DNA of 22,947 nucleotides from Deltaproteobacteria bacterium (GTDB lineage: Bacteria > Myxococcota_A > UBA9160 > UBA4427): positions 1 through 22,947 of the forward strand of contig DRKE01000346.1 of the NCBI GenBank assembly GCA_011051925.1. The letters run 5' to 3'. The stretch's first letter is position 1; each line of letters starts with the position of its first letter. The notes under the pieces were generated by a model. It had not been told where the DNA came from, made no database searches, and was given only the letters and a program-made list of their open reading frames with translations. Shown here one piece after another: positions 7,842-16,027 of the stretch. Position numbers and translations under genes: made by a program.

Positions 7842-8203
7842 GGGCTCTCCCGATGGGGTGCAGCGATGTCGGGATCCGGTCGCTGTCCGACGGATCCCCG
7901 GGGAGCCCCTTCCAGCGGGTCCATGCCGGCACCGGGCGTCACGAAACGCACGACCACCTCGCCGGGCAGCACCAGATCGAGTTCCTCGCGGATCGCCCGA
8001 TCCAGCGCCGCGGGCTCCTGTTCGAGAGTCCGGATCTCATGCCGGAGCACCTCGTTCTGCCCTTCGAGTCGTTCGACGCGGGCCATCGCGGCGGAAAGAT
8101 CGCCTCGCATCTCCAGCCAGATCCCCAATCCACGTTCGGGATCGAGGAGGGCCATCGCGGCCACGATCCCGATGATGCATGTCCCCAGGCCGAACGCCTT
8201 CAC
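7838..8203 (-). CDS. FtsB/DivIC-family septum formation protein
   Basis: Members of this family are small bitopic proteins that form part of the FtsQLB division complex. The 121-aa product has a short cytoplasmic end, a membrane segment at about 5-21, and a heptad-like coiled coil at about 35-72 (LSAAMARVERLEGQNEVLRH and on). A closing ARNELDLV-type element follows, here IREELDLVLPGEVVVRFV, which matches the LGLVRPGEIVYRF pattern at the end of DivIC/FtsB domains. A tail of about 30 residues follows with no recognisable fold. The start is GTG at 8203 with a G-rich run just upstream; an ATG at 8207 is out of frame. The 4-bp overlap with argS shows coupling. FtsB versus DivIC cannot be separated by sequence alone. 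Confidence 0.8.
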   Translation of the reverse strand: MKAFGLGTCIIGIVAAMALLDPERGLGIWLEMRGDLSAAMARVERLEGQNEVLRHEIRTLEQEPAALDRAIREELDLVLPGEVVVRFVTPGAGMDPLEGAPRGSVGQRPDPDIAAPHRESP

Positions 8204-8319
8204 CCATTTCCCCCCGGCACGACCCAGCGCCGCGTGTGCGATCCGTGTGGATCCAACCCCTGGTCGACTTCCGCGCGATCGCCCAGCCGGTCGGGCCAGA
8301 GAATACCGAACTCCAGCAC
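8200..8319 (-). CDS. Possible 39-residue small ORF, function unknown
   Basis: The 138-bp space between the tlpA-like stop and the ftsB-like start contains a short frame opening at GTG 8319 and reading VLEFGILWPDRLGDRAEVDQ before a tail ending VVPGGNG. Its TGA overlaps the GTG of the ftsB-like gene in the same GTGA pattern used at other junctions here. This overlap and the absence of any other content are the only support. There is no good ribosome-binding site, and the frame also runs back without a start into the tlpA-like gene. It may equally be non-coding leader. Confidence 0.2.
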   Translation of the reverse strand: MLEFGILWPDRLGDRAEVDQGLDPHGSHTRRWVVPGGNG

Positions 8320-8341
8320 GACGAGCCCGCTCGGGTTCGTT

Positions 8342-8899
8342 TCAGAGCGTGTCGCGGCCCGGGACGCTGTCCGCCCCGCCGATCAGGGCCCGGATCCGAT
8401 CGACGTACTCGGGGGCATCCCATTCCCGAGGCCCGACGTAGCGCTCGACGATCCGCCCCTCGCGATCCAGCAGCAGGGATTCCGGAACCCCCATCGTCTG
8501 ATAGGCCGCATAGACCGACTGATCGAGGTCCAACACGATCGGAAACGACAACCCGTAGCGGTCCTGGAACGCCTTCACGTCGGCTTCCTTCTCGTCGATC
8601 GCCACCGCCACGAGCTCGAACTCGTCCCGGGGCAGCGTTTCGTAGAGGCGCTCCATCGCGGGCATCTCGCTTTCGCAGGGCTTGCACCAGGTGGCCCAGA
8701 AATTCACCAGGACGATCCGACCGGTGAGGCTCGACAACGCGAGCTTCGACGTGGCCGAGGCCCCTTCGGAATCGAGGCGCGGCAATTCGAAATCGGGCGC
8801 GGCGACCCCCCGCACGACGGGCGGCGCCCCCGGATCACTTCGCAGGATCAGGACGACCGCCACAACGACGACCGCCGCCCCCAGCAGCAGGCTGGGCAC
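8342..8899 (-). CDS. TlpA/ResA-like membrane-anchored thioredoxin-fold protein
   Basis: TlpA-like proteins are extracytoplasmic thiol-disulfide reductases, often serving cytochrome c maturation or oxidative protein quality control. An uncleaved-looking hydrophobic N-terminus (residues 2-19) is followed by the AhpC/TSA-thioredoxin fold: APDFELPRL, LVNFWATWCKPCESEMP with the active-site pair Cys72/Cys75, an IDEKEADVKAF insertion of the TlpA type, and the cis-Pro region GVPESLLLDREGRIV. The length of 185 aa is typical. The GTG at 8899 is the best in-frame start but lacks a close ribosome-binding site; a GGAGG lies about 24 bases upstream. The nearest ATG is out of frame, so the N-terminus is uncertain. 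The substrate cannot be named; no ccm gene is nearby. Confidence 0.88.
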   Translation of the reverse strand: MPSLLLGAAVVVVAVVLILRSDPGAPPVVRGVAAPDFELPRLDSEGASATSKLALSSLTGRIVLVNFWATWCKPCESEMPAMERLYETLPRDEFELVAVAIDEKEADVKAFQDRYGLSFPIVLDLDQSVYAAYQTMGVPESLLLDREGRIVERYVGPREWDAPEYVDRIRALIGGADSVPGRDTL

Positions 8900-8940
8900 G
8901 GCGGATCGAGTGTTTCGCCCATCCTCCGGATCGCTGCCAG

Positions 8941-9318
8941 TCAGGCCTGTGCCTCCCGGTCGTCCCGATCGACCAGTTCGATGATGGACATCGGCGCCGC
9001 ATCTCCCGGCCGTTGGCCGAGCTTGATCACCCGCGTATATCCACCGGGCCGCTCACGATAGCGCTCCGCCAGATCGTCGAAGAGCTTCGAGGCGACCTTC
9101 TTGCTCCGCACGGTCTCGAGCGCCTGGCGCCGCGCGTGCAGCGTGCCCCGTTTGCCGAGCGTGATCATCCGTTCGGCGATGCCGCGCAATTCCTTCGCCT
9201 TGGCGTCGGTCGTCCGGATCTGCTCGTGCTCGAGCAGCGACGTCACCATGTTTCGGAACAACGCCTTGCGATGCGCCCCGGAGCGCCCCAGTTTCCTGCC
9301 GGTCTTTCGATGGTTCAT
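8941..9318 (-). CDS. rplQ: 50S ribosomal protein L17 (bL17)
   Basis: L17 sits on the solvent side of the 50S subunit near the exit tunnel. The 125-aa product starts with the diagnostic MNHRKTGRKLGRSGAHRKAL and continues NMVTSLLEHEQIRTTDAKAKELR. It ends with GGYTRVIKLGQRPGDAAPMSIIELV, so the domain is complete. It begins one base after the rpoA stop, the usual rpoA-rplQ order that closes the alpha operon. A 41-bp gap separates it from the tlpA-like gene with no clear terminator, so transcription may continue downstream. Confidence 0.98.
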   Translation of the reverse strand: MNHRKTGRKLGRSGAHRKALFRNMVTSLLEHEQIRTTDAKAKELRGIAERMITLGKRGTLHARRQALETVRSKKVASKLFDDLAERYRERPGGYTRVIKLGQRPGDAAPMSIIELVDRDDREAQA

Positions 9319-9319
9319 C

Positions 9320-10348
<1,029 letters not shown>

Positions 10349-10500
10349 CGGAATCCCCTTCCGTCCCGAATGGACGGCAGATTGTTCTCGTTGACTCGAC
10401 CGGTCCGCGACCGGCCTTCGATCTCCTCGTCCGATTCCAACTCCGGCCCCGACCCGCCACGCCGTGGCCCGCCCGGCGTGCGTCGGTACGACCGGAATTC
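10349..10500 (-). promoter_or_regulatory. Structured leader between rpsD and rpoA
   Basis: This 152-bp gap contains several short inverted repeats on the minus strand: GCCAC/GTGGC at 10456-10468, CCGGTC/GACCGG with a 3-base loop at 10400-10414, and CCGTCC/GGACGG with a 5-base loop at 10361-10377. The last one ends directly before the AAGGGG ribosome-binding sequence of rpoA. No run of T follows any hairpin, so they are not standard terminators, and no good -35/-10 pair was found. Translational control of rpoA, or mRNA processing, is possible; S4 is the known autoregulator of the E. coli alpha operon. That role here is inference. Confidence 0.4.
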
Positions 10501-11127
10501 CTACCGGGAGTAGAGTTCGACGATCAGCTGTTCATCGATGGGCAGCGTGATGTCCTCCCGCTGCGGCATCGCCTTGACGATCCCCTTCATCTCATCCTTC
10601 TCGATCTCGAGCCATTGGGGCACGGCGCGCCCTTCCATCGTCTCGAGAGCGCCACGAATGCGCTCGACCTTCTTCGACCGGTCCATGACTTCGACAGTCC
10701 AGCCGGGCTGGACGAGAATGCTCGGCGTATGGGCCTTCTTTCCGTTCACGGCGAAATGGCCGTGCTTGACGAGCTGCCTGGCCTCGGCACGGGAGGTCAC
10801 GAACCCCATGCGATAGACCACGTTGTCGAGACGCCGCTCGAGCAGCATCAAGAGGTTCTCGCCCGCTCGCCCGCTCATGCGCGAAGCCCGGTCGAAGGTG
10901 CTGCGGAACTGCTTCTCGAGCAGTCCGTACATCCGCTTCACCTTCTGCTTTTCCCGAAGCTGGACGCCATAGTCCGAGAAACGGACTCGCCCCTGACCGT
11001 GCTGACCCGGGGGATAGGCGCGGCGGTCGATGGCGCACTTCTCGGTGAAGCATCGATCGCCCTTCAGGAAGAGCTTCGTGCCCTCACGGCGACAAAGTCG
11101 ACAAACGGATCCCGTATAACGTGCCAT
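10501..11127 (-). CDS. rpsD: 30S ribosomal protein S4, zinc-binding form (uS4)
   Basis: S4 is a primary 16S rRNA binder that starts assembly of the 5' domain, and in E. coli it represses the alpha operon. The 208-aa protein carries an intact N-terminal zinc knuckle with Cys9, Cys12, Cys26 and Cys31 (CRLC, CFTEKC). It then has GQHGQGRVRFSDYG, the S4 RNA-binding domain RRLDNVVYRMGFVTSRAEAR with QLVKHGHFAVNG, and ends IDEQLIVELYSR. The zinc (C+) form contrasts with the zinc-free form of many genomes. It starts 21 bp after rpsK, in the common order rpsM-rpsK-rpsD-rpoA-rplQ. Confidence 0.99.
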   Translation of the reverse strand: MARYTGSVCRLCRREGTKLFLKGDRCFTEKCAIDRRAYPPGQHGQGRVRFSDYGVQLREKQKVKRMYGLLEKQFRSTFDRASRMSGRAGENLLMLLERRLDNVVYRMGFVTSRAEARQLVKHGHFAVNGKKAHTPSILVQPGWTVEVMDRSKKVERIRGALETMEGRAVPQWLEIEKDEMKGIVKAMPQREDITLPIDEQLIVELYSR

Positions 11128-11148
11128 AGATAGTCTCTGCTCTCGAAG

Positions 11149-11532
11149 CTAGACGCGCCGGCGCTTGGGCGGGCGACAACCATTGTGGGGAATCGGCGTG
11201 ACATCGCGGATCATCGTGATCTTCATGCCCGCCGCCTGGAGCGCCCGAAGCGCGGACTCGCGTCCTCCTCCCGGACCCTTGACGTAGACCCCGAGCGATC
11301 GCACGCCGTGCTCCTGGGCCTTGCGAGCGCATTCCTCGGCAGCGATCTGCGCGGCGAAGGGCGTCGACTTCTTCGAGCCCTTGAAGCCTTGTTGGCCACA
11401 GCTGGCCCAGGCAACCGCGTTGCCGCCGACGTCCGTGATCGTGATGACGGTATTGTTGAAGGTCGAGTGGATGTGCGCGATCCCCGACTGGATGTTCTTC
11501 TTGACCTTCTTCTTCGTTTTCTTGGCAACCAT
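11149..11532 (-). CDS. rpsK: 30S ribosomal protein S11 (uS11)
   Basis: S11 lies on the 30S platform and contacts the mRNA exit region. The 127-aa protein has a lysine-rich N-terminus (AKKTKKKVKKNIQSGIAHIH), the conserved STFNNTVITITDVGGNAVAW, GFKGSKKSTPFAAQIAAE and the C-terminal RDVTPIPHNGCRPPKRRRV. It starts 14 bp after the rpsM stop. The full length and the unbroken motifs leave no doubt about identity. Confidence 0.99.
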   Translation of the reverse strand: MVAKKTKKKVKKNIQSGIAHIHSTFNNTVITITDVGGNAVAWASCGQQGFKGSKKSTPFAAQIAAEECARKAQEHGVRSLGVYVKGPGGGRESALRALQAAGMKITMIRDVTPIPHNGCRPPKRRRV

Positions 11533-11546
11533 ATTGATTTATCGCA

Positions 11547-11927
11547 TCACTTCTTCGGCGCGAGCTTCTTGCCCGCGATGGTCTTCGCAGGGCCCTTCCG
11601 CGTGCGCGCGTTCGTATGGGTTCGTTGTCCTCGTACCGGCAATCCGCGGCGGTGGCGAAGCCCCCGATAGCAGCCGATGTCCATCAGCATCTTGATGTTC
11701 TGGTTCACCTCGCGACGCAGATCACCCTCGACCTTGTAGTCGCGCTCGATGACTTCACGGAGCTTGATCACTTCGGATTCGGAAAGGTGCTCGGTCCGCG
11801 TTCCCGGGTCCACCCCGGCCTTCTCGCAGATCTCGAGCGCCTTGACCCGCCCGACGCCGTAGATGTACGTCAGCGAGATCTCGATGCGCTTGTTCCGCGG
11901 TAGATCGACGCCAGCGATCCGCGCCAT
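11547..11927 (-). CDS. rpsM: 30S ribosomal protein S13 (uS13)
   Basis: S13 sits in the 30S head and forms bridges to the 50S subunit and to P-site tRNA. The product is 126 aa and starts MARIAGVDLPRNKRIEISLT. It continues with YIYGVGRVKALEICEKAGVD, DIGCYRGLRHRRGLPVRGQR and the basic tail THTNARTRKGPAKTIAGKK. The ATG at 11927 has GGAGG with good spacing; an in-frame start seven codons upstream would swallow that site and is rejected. It follows rpmJ by 65 bp, the usual order. Confidence 0.98.
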   Translation of the reverse strand: MARIAGVDLPRNKRIEISLTYIYGVGRVKALEICEKAGVDPGTRTEHLSESEVIKLREVIERDYKVEGDLRREVNQNIKMLMDIGCYRGLRHRRGLPVRGQRTHTNARTRKGPAKTIAGKKLAPKK

Positions 11928-11992
11928 AAAGCTTCCTCCATACTCCATTGGGGATCCCGTGAACGGAATCCGGATCCGATTCGCGCGACCGA

Positions 11993-12106
11993 CTAGCCCT
12001 GCCGCTGCTTGTGTTTCGGGTTCTCACAGATCACACGAACGGTCCCCCGACGACGGATGATCCGACACTTCTCACACATCTTCCGAACCGACGCTCGAAC
12101 CTTCAT
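11993..12106 (-). CDS. rpmJ: 50S ribosomal protein L36, zinc form (bL36)
   Basis: L36 is the smallest 50S protein and binds near the GTPase centre. The 37-residue product MKVRASVRKMCEKCRIIRRR ends in VICENPKHKQRQG. The zinc ligands Cys11, Cys14, Cys27 and His32 are all present, making this the C+ form. The ATG at 12106 is preceded by a long purine run that includes GAGCGAGAG. The frame is open 42 codons further upstream, but that sequence is a non-conserved leader. The gene is normally preceded by infA, which is absent here. Confidence 0.97.
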   Translation of the reverse strand: MKVRASVRKMCEKCRIIRRRGTVRVICENPKHKQRQG

Positions 12107-12191
12107 GCTCTCGCTCTCTTTTCTTTCTTTCTGCTCGCTGCTCGTCCCGGAATCGCTCCCCGGGCCCGCCCGAAACGGCATCCGGTCAGGA
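12107..12191 (-). other. Intergenic leader between map and rpmJ with purine tract; no infA
   Basis: These 85 bases hold no gene. On the minus strand the 3' part is a nearly unbroken purine run of about 30 bases just before rpmJ, including AGAAAGAAAGAAAAGAGAG. This may serve as an extended ribosome-binding region or a ribosomal-protein S1 site. Initiation factor IF1 (about 72 codons) is usually encoded here but cannot fit. Confidence 0.5.
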
Positions 12192-12992
12192 TCAATGGGA
12201 TCCCTCGATCCGGGTGAGGACCTCGGGACCATTGTCCGTGATCAACACCGTATGTTCGAAATGAGCCGAAAGCGATCCGTCCGCCGTGACCGCCGTCCAC
12301 TCGTCCTTCAAGACCCGCACCTTCTCGCTCCCGATGTTGACCATCGGCTCGATCGCAAACACCATCCCCGGACGAAGTCTCGGTCCACGTCCGGGCCGCC
12401 CGTAGTTCGGCACCTGTGGAGGCTCGTGCATCGCGCGGCCGATGCCATGACCGACGAATTGACGAACGACTCCGTATCCTTCCTTCCCTGCACGACTCTC
12501 GACGGCATGGCCGATATCCGACAGTCGATCTCCCGGCACCATGCGCTCGATTCCCTTCTCGAGTGCATCGCGCGTCGTTTCGATCAGACGCTTCGCGTCC
12601 GCATCGATTTCCCCGATCGCGATCGTGACGGCGCTGTCGCCATGCCACCCCCCGGCCTCGACACCGAAGTCGAGACTCAGGATGTCTCCCTCACGCAACA
12701 CACGGGAGCCGGGGATTCCGTGCACGATCTCATCGTTGACCGAAGCACAGAGCACCGCTGGATAGGGCGCTACCCCCCCGGGAGCATAGCCCAGAAACGG
12801 AGAATTCAAGCCCCTCTTCTCGAGGGCCCTGGCCGCAATCTCGTCGAGCTCCCCGGTCGTCACGCCCGGACGGGCCCGCTCCCGCAATTCCAGCAGGATC
12901 TCGGCCGTAGCATGCCCGACTTCCCGCATCCGTTCAATCTCGCGGCGGCTCTTGATCGCGATCCGTTCCCCGAAACCCACACCTTCTCCCAT
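12192..12992 (-). CDS. map: Methionine aminopeptidase, type I
   Basis: Map removes the N-terminal Met from nascent proteins at the ribosome exit. The 266-aa enzyme has the pita-bread fold with all five metal ligands: Asp108 (LSLDFG), Asp119 (WHGDSAV), His182 (VGHGIGR), Glu215 (FAIEPM) and Glu246 (AHFEHTV). VCASVNDEIVHGIP-type substrate-site residues are present as LCASVNDEIVHGIP. There is no type II insertion. It starts 20 bp after adk, in the classic secY-adk-map order. The first about 10 residues (MGEGVGFGER) are less conserved. Confidence 0.98.
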   Translation of the reverse strand: MGEGVGFGERIAIKSRREIERMREVGHATAEILLELRERARPGVTTGELDEIAARALEKRGLNSPFLGYAPGGVAPYPAVLCASVNDEIVHGIPGSRVLREGDILSLDFGVEAGGWHGDSAVTIAIGEIDADAKRLIETTRDALEKGIERMVPGDRLSDIGHAVESRAGKEGYGVVRQFVGHGIGRAMHEPPQVPNYGRPGRGPRLRPGMVFAIEPMVNIGSEKVRVLKDEWTAVTADGSLSAHFEHTVLITDNGPEVLTRIEGSH

Positions 12993-13012
12993 CGATGCCT
13001 GACTTCGCGTCT

Positions 13013-13582
13013 TTATCTCAATGCCTCTCGGATCCTTTCCCCGACCTCCTCGACCGTCCCCATTCCCGAGACCTCGATCAGCAGGTTCCTTTCTCGATAG
13101 AAATCCAGCAGCGGGGCCGTCTCGCGTTCATAGACCCGCATCCGCTCCCGGATCGTGTCCTCGTTGTCATCGGCGCGCCCCTCGATCTCGGCCCGCTTGA
13201 GCAGGCGCTTGACGATCGCCTCGGTGTCGACCGTCAACGCCAGGCAGCAATCGAGCTTCGTCCCGAGGCGGTCGAGGATCCCTTCGAGCGCTTCGGCCTG
13301 CGAGAGCGTCCTGGGGAAACCGTCGAGCAGGAAACCGTTCTTCGCATCCTCCTGCGAAAGTCGCTCTTCGGCGATGCGGATCACGATCTCGTCGCTCACG
13401 AGTTCCCCGGCATCCATGACCGCCTTGGCCTTCAATCCGATCTCCGTCCCCGCCTTGACGGCCGCACGCAGCATGTCGCCCGTCGAGATGTGCGGAATCC
13501 CGAGATCCCGGACGATCGCCGCGGCCTGGGTTCCCTTGCCCGCTCCCGGAGGTCCCAACAACACGATCCGTCTGCAACTCAT
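13013..13582 (-). CDS. adk: Adenylate kinase, short-LID form
   Basis: Adk interconverts ATP, ADP and AMP and keeps the adenylate pool balanced. The product has the P-loop GPPGAGKGT (10-18), the AMP site HISTGDMLR (31-39), LLDGFPRTLSQAEAL (85-99) and RADDNEDTIRERM. It is 189 aa, against about 214 for the E. coli type. The region after KRAEIEGRADD lacks the long, often Cys4 zinc-binding LID, so this is the short form. The ATG at 13582 overlaps the secY stop (ATGA). A frame extending about 135 codons upstream is secY in another frame and is rejected. Confidence 0.97.
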   Translation of the reverse strand: MSCRRIVLLGPPGAGKGTQAAAIVRDLGIPHISTGDMLRAAVKAGTEIGLKAKAVMDAGELVSDEIVIRIAEERLSQEDAKNGFLLDGFPRTLSQAEALEGILDRLGTKLDCCLALTVDTEAIVKRLLKRAEIEGRADDNEDTIRERMRVYERETAPLLDFYRERNLLIEVSGMGTVEEVGERIREALR

Positions 13583-14886
13583 CGTCCCAACCTTCCCCGA
13601 ACACGCCCCGTCGTCCCGAAGCCTTCGTATTTTCGTGAGACGAGGTGCGCCTCGATCTGGCCCATCGTGTCGAGCGCGACGCTGACCACGATCAGCAGCG
13701 CCGTACCTCCGAAGTAGAAGGGAACCCCCATGCGCTGGGAGAGGATCACGGGCAACACACAGATGCCGGCGACATAGATCGCGCCGATGAAGGTGAGCCG
13801 GGACAACACCGCGTCGATGTACTCGGCCGTCTTGCGACCCGGCCGGACACCCGGAATATACCCGCCCGACCGCTTGATGTTCTCGGACACGTCTTCCGGG
13901 TTGATCACGATGGCCGTATAGAAAAAGCAGAAGAAGACGATCAAGGCGACGTAGACGGCGTTGTAGATGATGTCGCCCGGATTCATCCACTCATCGATGA
14001 ATCGCTGGATCGTCGGGTTGTCCGTGTACTGGCGGATCGTCAACGGGAACATCAGCAGCGACGATGCGAAGATCGGCGGAATCACGCCCGCACTGTTCAC
14101 GCGCAAGGGGAAATAGCTCATCCCGGAAGTGGCACCACCGCCTCCCCCGCGTCGCGCATGCTGGATCGGAATCCGCCGCTGCGCCCGCTCGACATAGACG
14201 ACGAAGGCGATCGCGCCCACGATGATCGCACCGAGGACGAGAACCTCGAGGATGCTGAACTGGTCCGTCCGGACGAGATCGATGACCTTCGACAGGCCTG
14301 CGGGCAGGCCGACGATGATCCCCGAAAAGATGATGAGCGAGATGCCGTTGCCGATTCCGCGCTCGGTCACCTGCTCCCCCAGCCACATGATGAACGCGGT
14401 TCCCGAGGTCAGCGTGATCATCGTCGTGATCCGGAAACCCCAGCCGGGCTCGAGCACGGCACCCTGGCCGAACTGCCCGTTCTCGAGCGCCATCGCCATC
14501 AGGAAGCTCTGGAAGAGCGAAAGACCGATCGTCGCATAACGCGTCCACTGCGTGATGCGCTTCTGCCCCTCGCTTCCCTCCTTCTTCAGACGCTCCAGGG
14601 CCGGCACGACGACGGTGAGGAGCTGGAAAATGATCGAGGCACTGATGTACGGCATGATGCCGAGGGCAAAGATCGAAAGCGACTCCATCGCCCCACCGGA
14701 GAAGACATTCAGCAGACCGAACATCGTTCCGGCCATGTCGCTGAAGAACTGACGGATCACGTTCCCGTTGATCCCCGGCGTCACCACGATGCAGCCCACG
14801 CGATAGACCGCGAGCATCGCCAGGGTGAAGACGATCCGCTTTCGAAGTTCTTCGATCCGGAAGACGTTCTGGAACGCAGTGACCAC
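13579..14886 (-). CDS. secY: Protein translocase channel SecY
   Basis: SecY is the main subunit of the SecYEG channel that exports unfolded proteins and inserts membrane proteins. The 435-aa protein has the expected ten membrane segments, starting with IEELRKRIVFTLAMLAVYRV. It includes the plug/TM2 region GGAMESLSIFALGIMPYISA, the cytosolic loop with ERAQRRIPIQHARRG and the C-terminal RPGRKTAEYIDAVLSRLTFIG. The start is GTG at 14886, directly next to the rplO TAG with no intervening base. The adjacency, with no close alternative start, implies translation by ribosomes finishing rplO. Other export genes in the window are lepB and the membrane-anchored proteins. Confidence 0.98.
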   Translation of the reverse strand: MVTAFQNVFRIEELRKRIVFTLAMLAVYRVGCIVVTPGINGNVIRQFFSDMAGTMFGLLNVFSGGAMESLSIFALGIMPYISASIIFQLLTVVVPALERLKKEGSEGQKRITQWTRYATIGLSLFQSFLMAMALENGQFGQGAVLEPGWGFRITTMITLTSGTAFIMWLGEQVTERGIGNGISLIIFSGIIVGLPAGLSKVIDLVRTDQFSILEVLVLGAIIVGAIAFVVYVERAQRRIPIQHARRGGGGGATSGMSYFPLRVNSAGVIPPIFASSLLMFPLTIRQYTDNPTIQRFIDEWMNPGDIIYNAVYVALIVFFCFFYTAIVINPEDVSENIKRSGGYIPGVRPGRKTAEYIDAVLSRLTFIGAIYVAGICVLPVILSQRMGVPFYFGGTALLIVVSVALDTMGQIEAHLVSRKYEGFGTTGRVRGRLGR

Positions 14887-15324
14887 CTACGCGCTCTCCA
14901 CCGTTCCGCCTGCGGCCTCGATCTTCGCACGGGCCGATGCGCTGATCTTGTGCACGATCAGCTTGATTCCCTTCGGCGCCTCGCCCTCCGCCAGCACCTT
15001 GACCGGCTGGCCCGATCCGCGGATGAGCCCCTTTTCGGCCAACGCCTTCACGTCGACGGTCGCCCCTTCGGCGAAGATCGAGAGCGCCCCGAGATTGACG
15101 ATCTCGTTCTCCACCCGGAAGCGGTTCTTGAAGCCCTTCTTCGGCACTCGCTGATAGAGTGGCATCTGGCCACCCTCGAACCATGGCTTGATCTTCTTGC
15201 CGGATCGGGTGCCCTGGCCCTTGACGCCCGTGCCGCAGGTCTTCCCCTTGCCGGAGCCCGGCCCGCGGCCCACGCGCTTGCGACGCTGGACGGCGCCGGG
15301 ACGAGGTGAAAGTCGATTCAACAT
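14887..15324 (-). CDS. rplO: 50S ribosomal protein L15 (uL15)
   Basis: L15 is a late-assembly 50S protein with a long N-terminal extension into 23S rRNA. The 145-aa product has LSPRPGAVQRRKRVGRGPGS near the start, then GKGKTCGTGVKGQGTRSGKK, the FEGGQMPLYQRVPKKGFKN segment, and LIVHKISASARAKIEAAGGT at the C-terminus. The N-terminal Gly/Arg/Lys-rich arm is complete. It follows rpmD by 4 bp. Confidence 0.99.
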   Translation of the reverse strand: MLNRLSPRPGAVQRRKRVGRGPGSGKGKTCGTGVKGQGTRSGKKIKPWFEGGQMPLYQRVPKKGFKNRFRVENEIVNLGALSIFAEGATVDVKALAEKGLIRGSGQPVKVLAEGEAPKGIKLIVHKISASARAKIEAAGGTVESA

Positions 15325-15328
15325 CGCT

Positions 15329-15520
15329 CTAGCTCTCCAGGACCACGACGAGGTGGTTCACCTTGTTGATCATTCCACGGACGGCGGGGGTATCCTCGAG
15401 CTCGACGACCTGGCGGATCCGTCGCAGACCGAGTCCGCGCATCGTCGCCCGCTGGCGTTCCGGATACCCGATCACGCTCTTCACCTGCTGGACCTTCAGC
15501 GTCTTCTTCGACTCCGCCAT
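15329..15520 (-). CDS. rpmD: 50S ribosomal protein L30 (uL30)
   Basis: L30 is a small 50S protein that is missing from some reduced lineages but is kept here. The 63-aa product has KTLKVQQVKSVIGYPERQRA, the motif RGLGLRRIRQVVELEDTPAV and RGMINKVNHLVVVLE. Its ATG shares one base with the rpsE stop (TGATG). Retention of L30 argues against a CPR-type origin, in which L30 is usually lost. Confidence 0.98.
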   Translation of the reverse strand: MAESKKTLKVQQVKSVIGYPERQRATMRGLGLRRIRQVVELEDTPAVRGMINKVNHLVVVLES

Positions 15521-16026
15521 CAGCGACTCCGACCGAGCTGTGCGAGTCGCTCTTCCGGATCCCGCAGTTCCTTGAGTCCCGCCATCACCGCGTTCACGAC
15601 GTTACGGGGCGTATTCGTTCCGAGCGTCTTCGTCAGGATGTCGCTGACCCCCGCGGATTCCACCACCGCGCGAACGGGGCCCCCGGCGATCACGCCCGTA
15701 CCGGGCGAAGCGGGCAGCATCAGGACCCGCCCGGCCCCCGAGATCCCGATCACGTCATGAGGCAACGTCCGCCCGTCGACGAGGGGGATCTGGATCAGCG
15801 ACTTCCGCGCCTTCTCGACGCCCTTCCGGATCGCTTCGGGCACCTCCCCCGCCTTTCCGAGTCCCACCCCGACGATTCCCTGGCCGTCGCCGACGACGAC
15901 CAGCGCCGAGAAGCTGAAGCGGCGCCCGCCCTTCACGACCTTCGAAACGCGGTTGATGTGGATGACCCGATCGTTCAGCTCGTAATCATTCGGGTTCAAA
16001 ATCGATGATTGGATCACAGATGCCAT
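15520..16026 (-). CDS. rpsE: 30S ribosomal protein S5 (uS5)
   Basis: S5 lines the mRNA entry channel and is important for decoding accuracy. The 168-aa product has the N-terminal dsRNA-binding-like domain with VIHINRVSKVVKGGRRFSFS and ALVVVGDGQGIVGVGLGKA. The C-terminal domain has GAGRVLMLPASPGTGVIAGG and NTPRNVVNAVMAGLKELR. ATG 16026 is chosen because it lies one base after the rplR stop; the in-frame GTG 11 codons upstream would fall inside rplR. Confidence 0.98.
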   Translation of the reverse strand: MASVIQSSILNPNDYELNDRVIHINRVSKVVKGGRRFSFSALVVVGDGQGIVGVGLGKAGEVPEAIRKGVEKARKSLIQIPLVDGRTLPHDVIGISGAGRVLMLPASPGTGVIAGGPVRAVVESAGVSDILTKTLGTNTPRNVVNAVMAGLKELRDPEERLAQLGRSR

Positions 16027-16027
16027 G

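Noticed and set aside
8204..8341. tRNA or small structured RNA in the tlpA-ftsB gap.
   Set aside because: No cloverleaf, T-loop or CCA pattern could be drawn from the 138 bases.
5988..8441. Very long plus-strand open frame of 817 codons, and similar plus-strand frames (for example 2577-4175 and 13645-15309).
   Set aside because: They lie antisense to well-identified genes (argS, lepA, secY), have no family motifs, and are rich in Arg, Asp, His and Pro as expected for complementary frames in GC-rich coding DNA.
10378..10440. Promoter for rpoA (TTGGAA or an AACAAT-like -10 on the minus strand).
   Set aside because: No pair of boxes with 16-18 bp spacing and reasonable matches could be found.
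13583..13990. Upstream extension of adk by about 135 codons.
   Set aside because: The extra residues are secY read in another frame; the P-loop normally lies about 8 residues from the start, as it does from ATG 13582.
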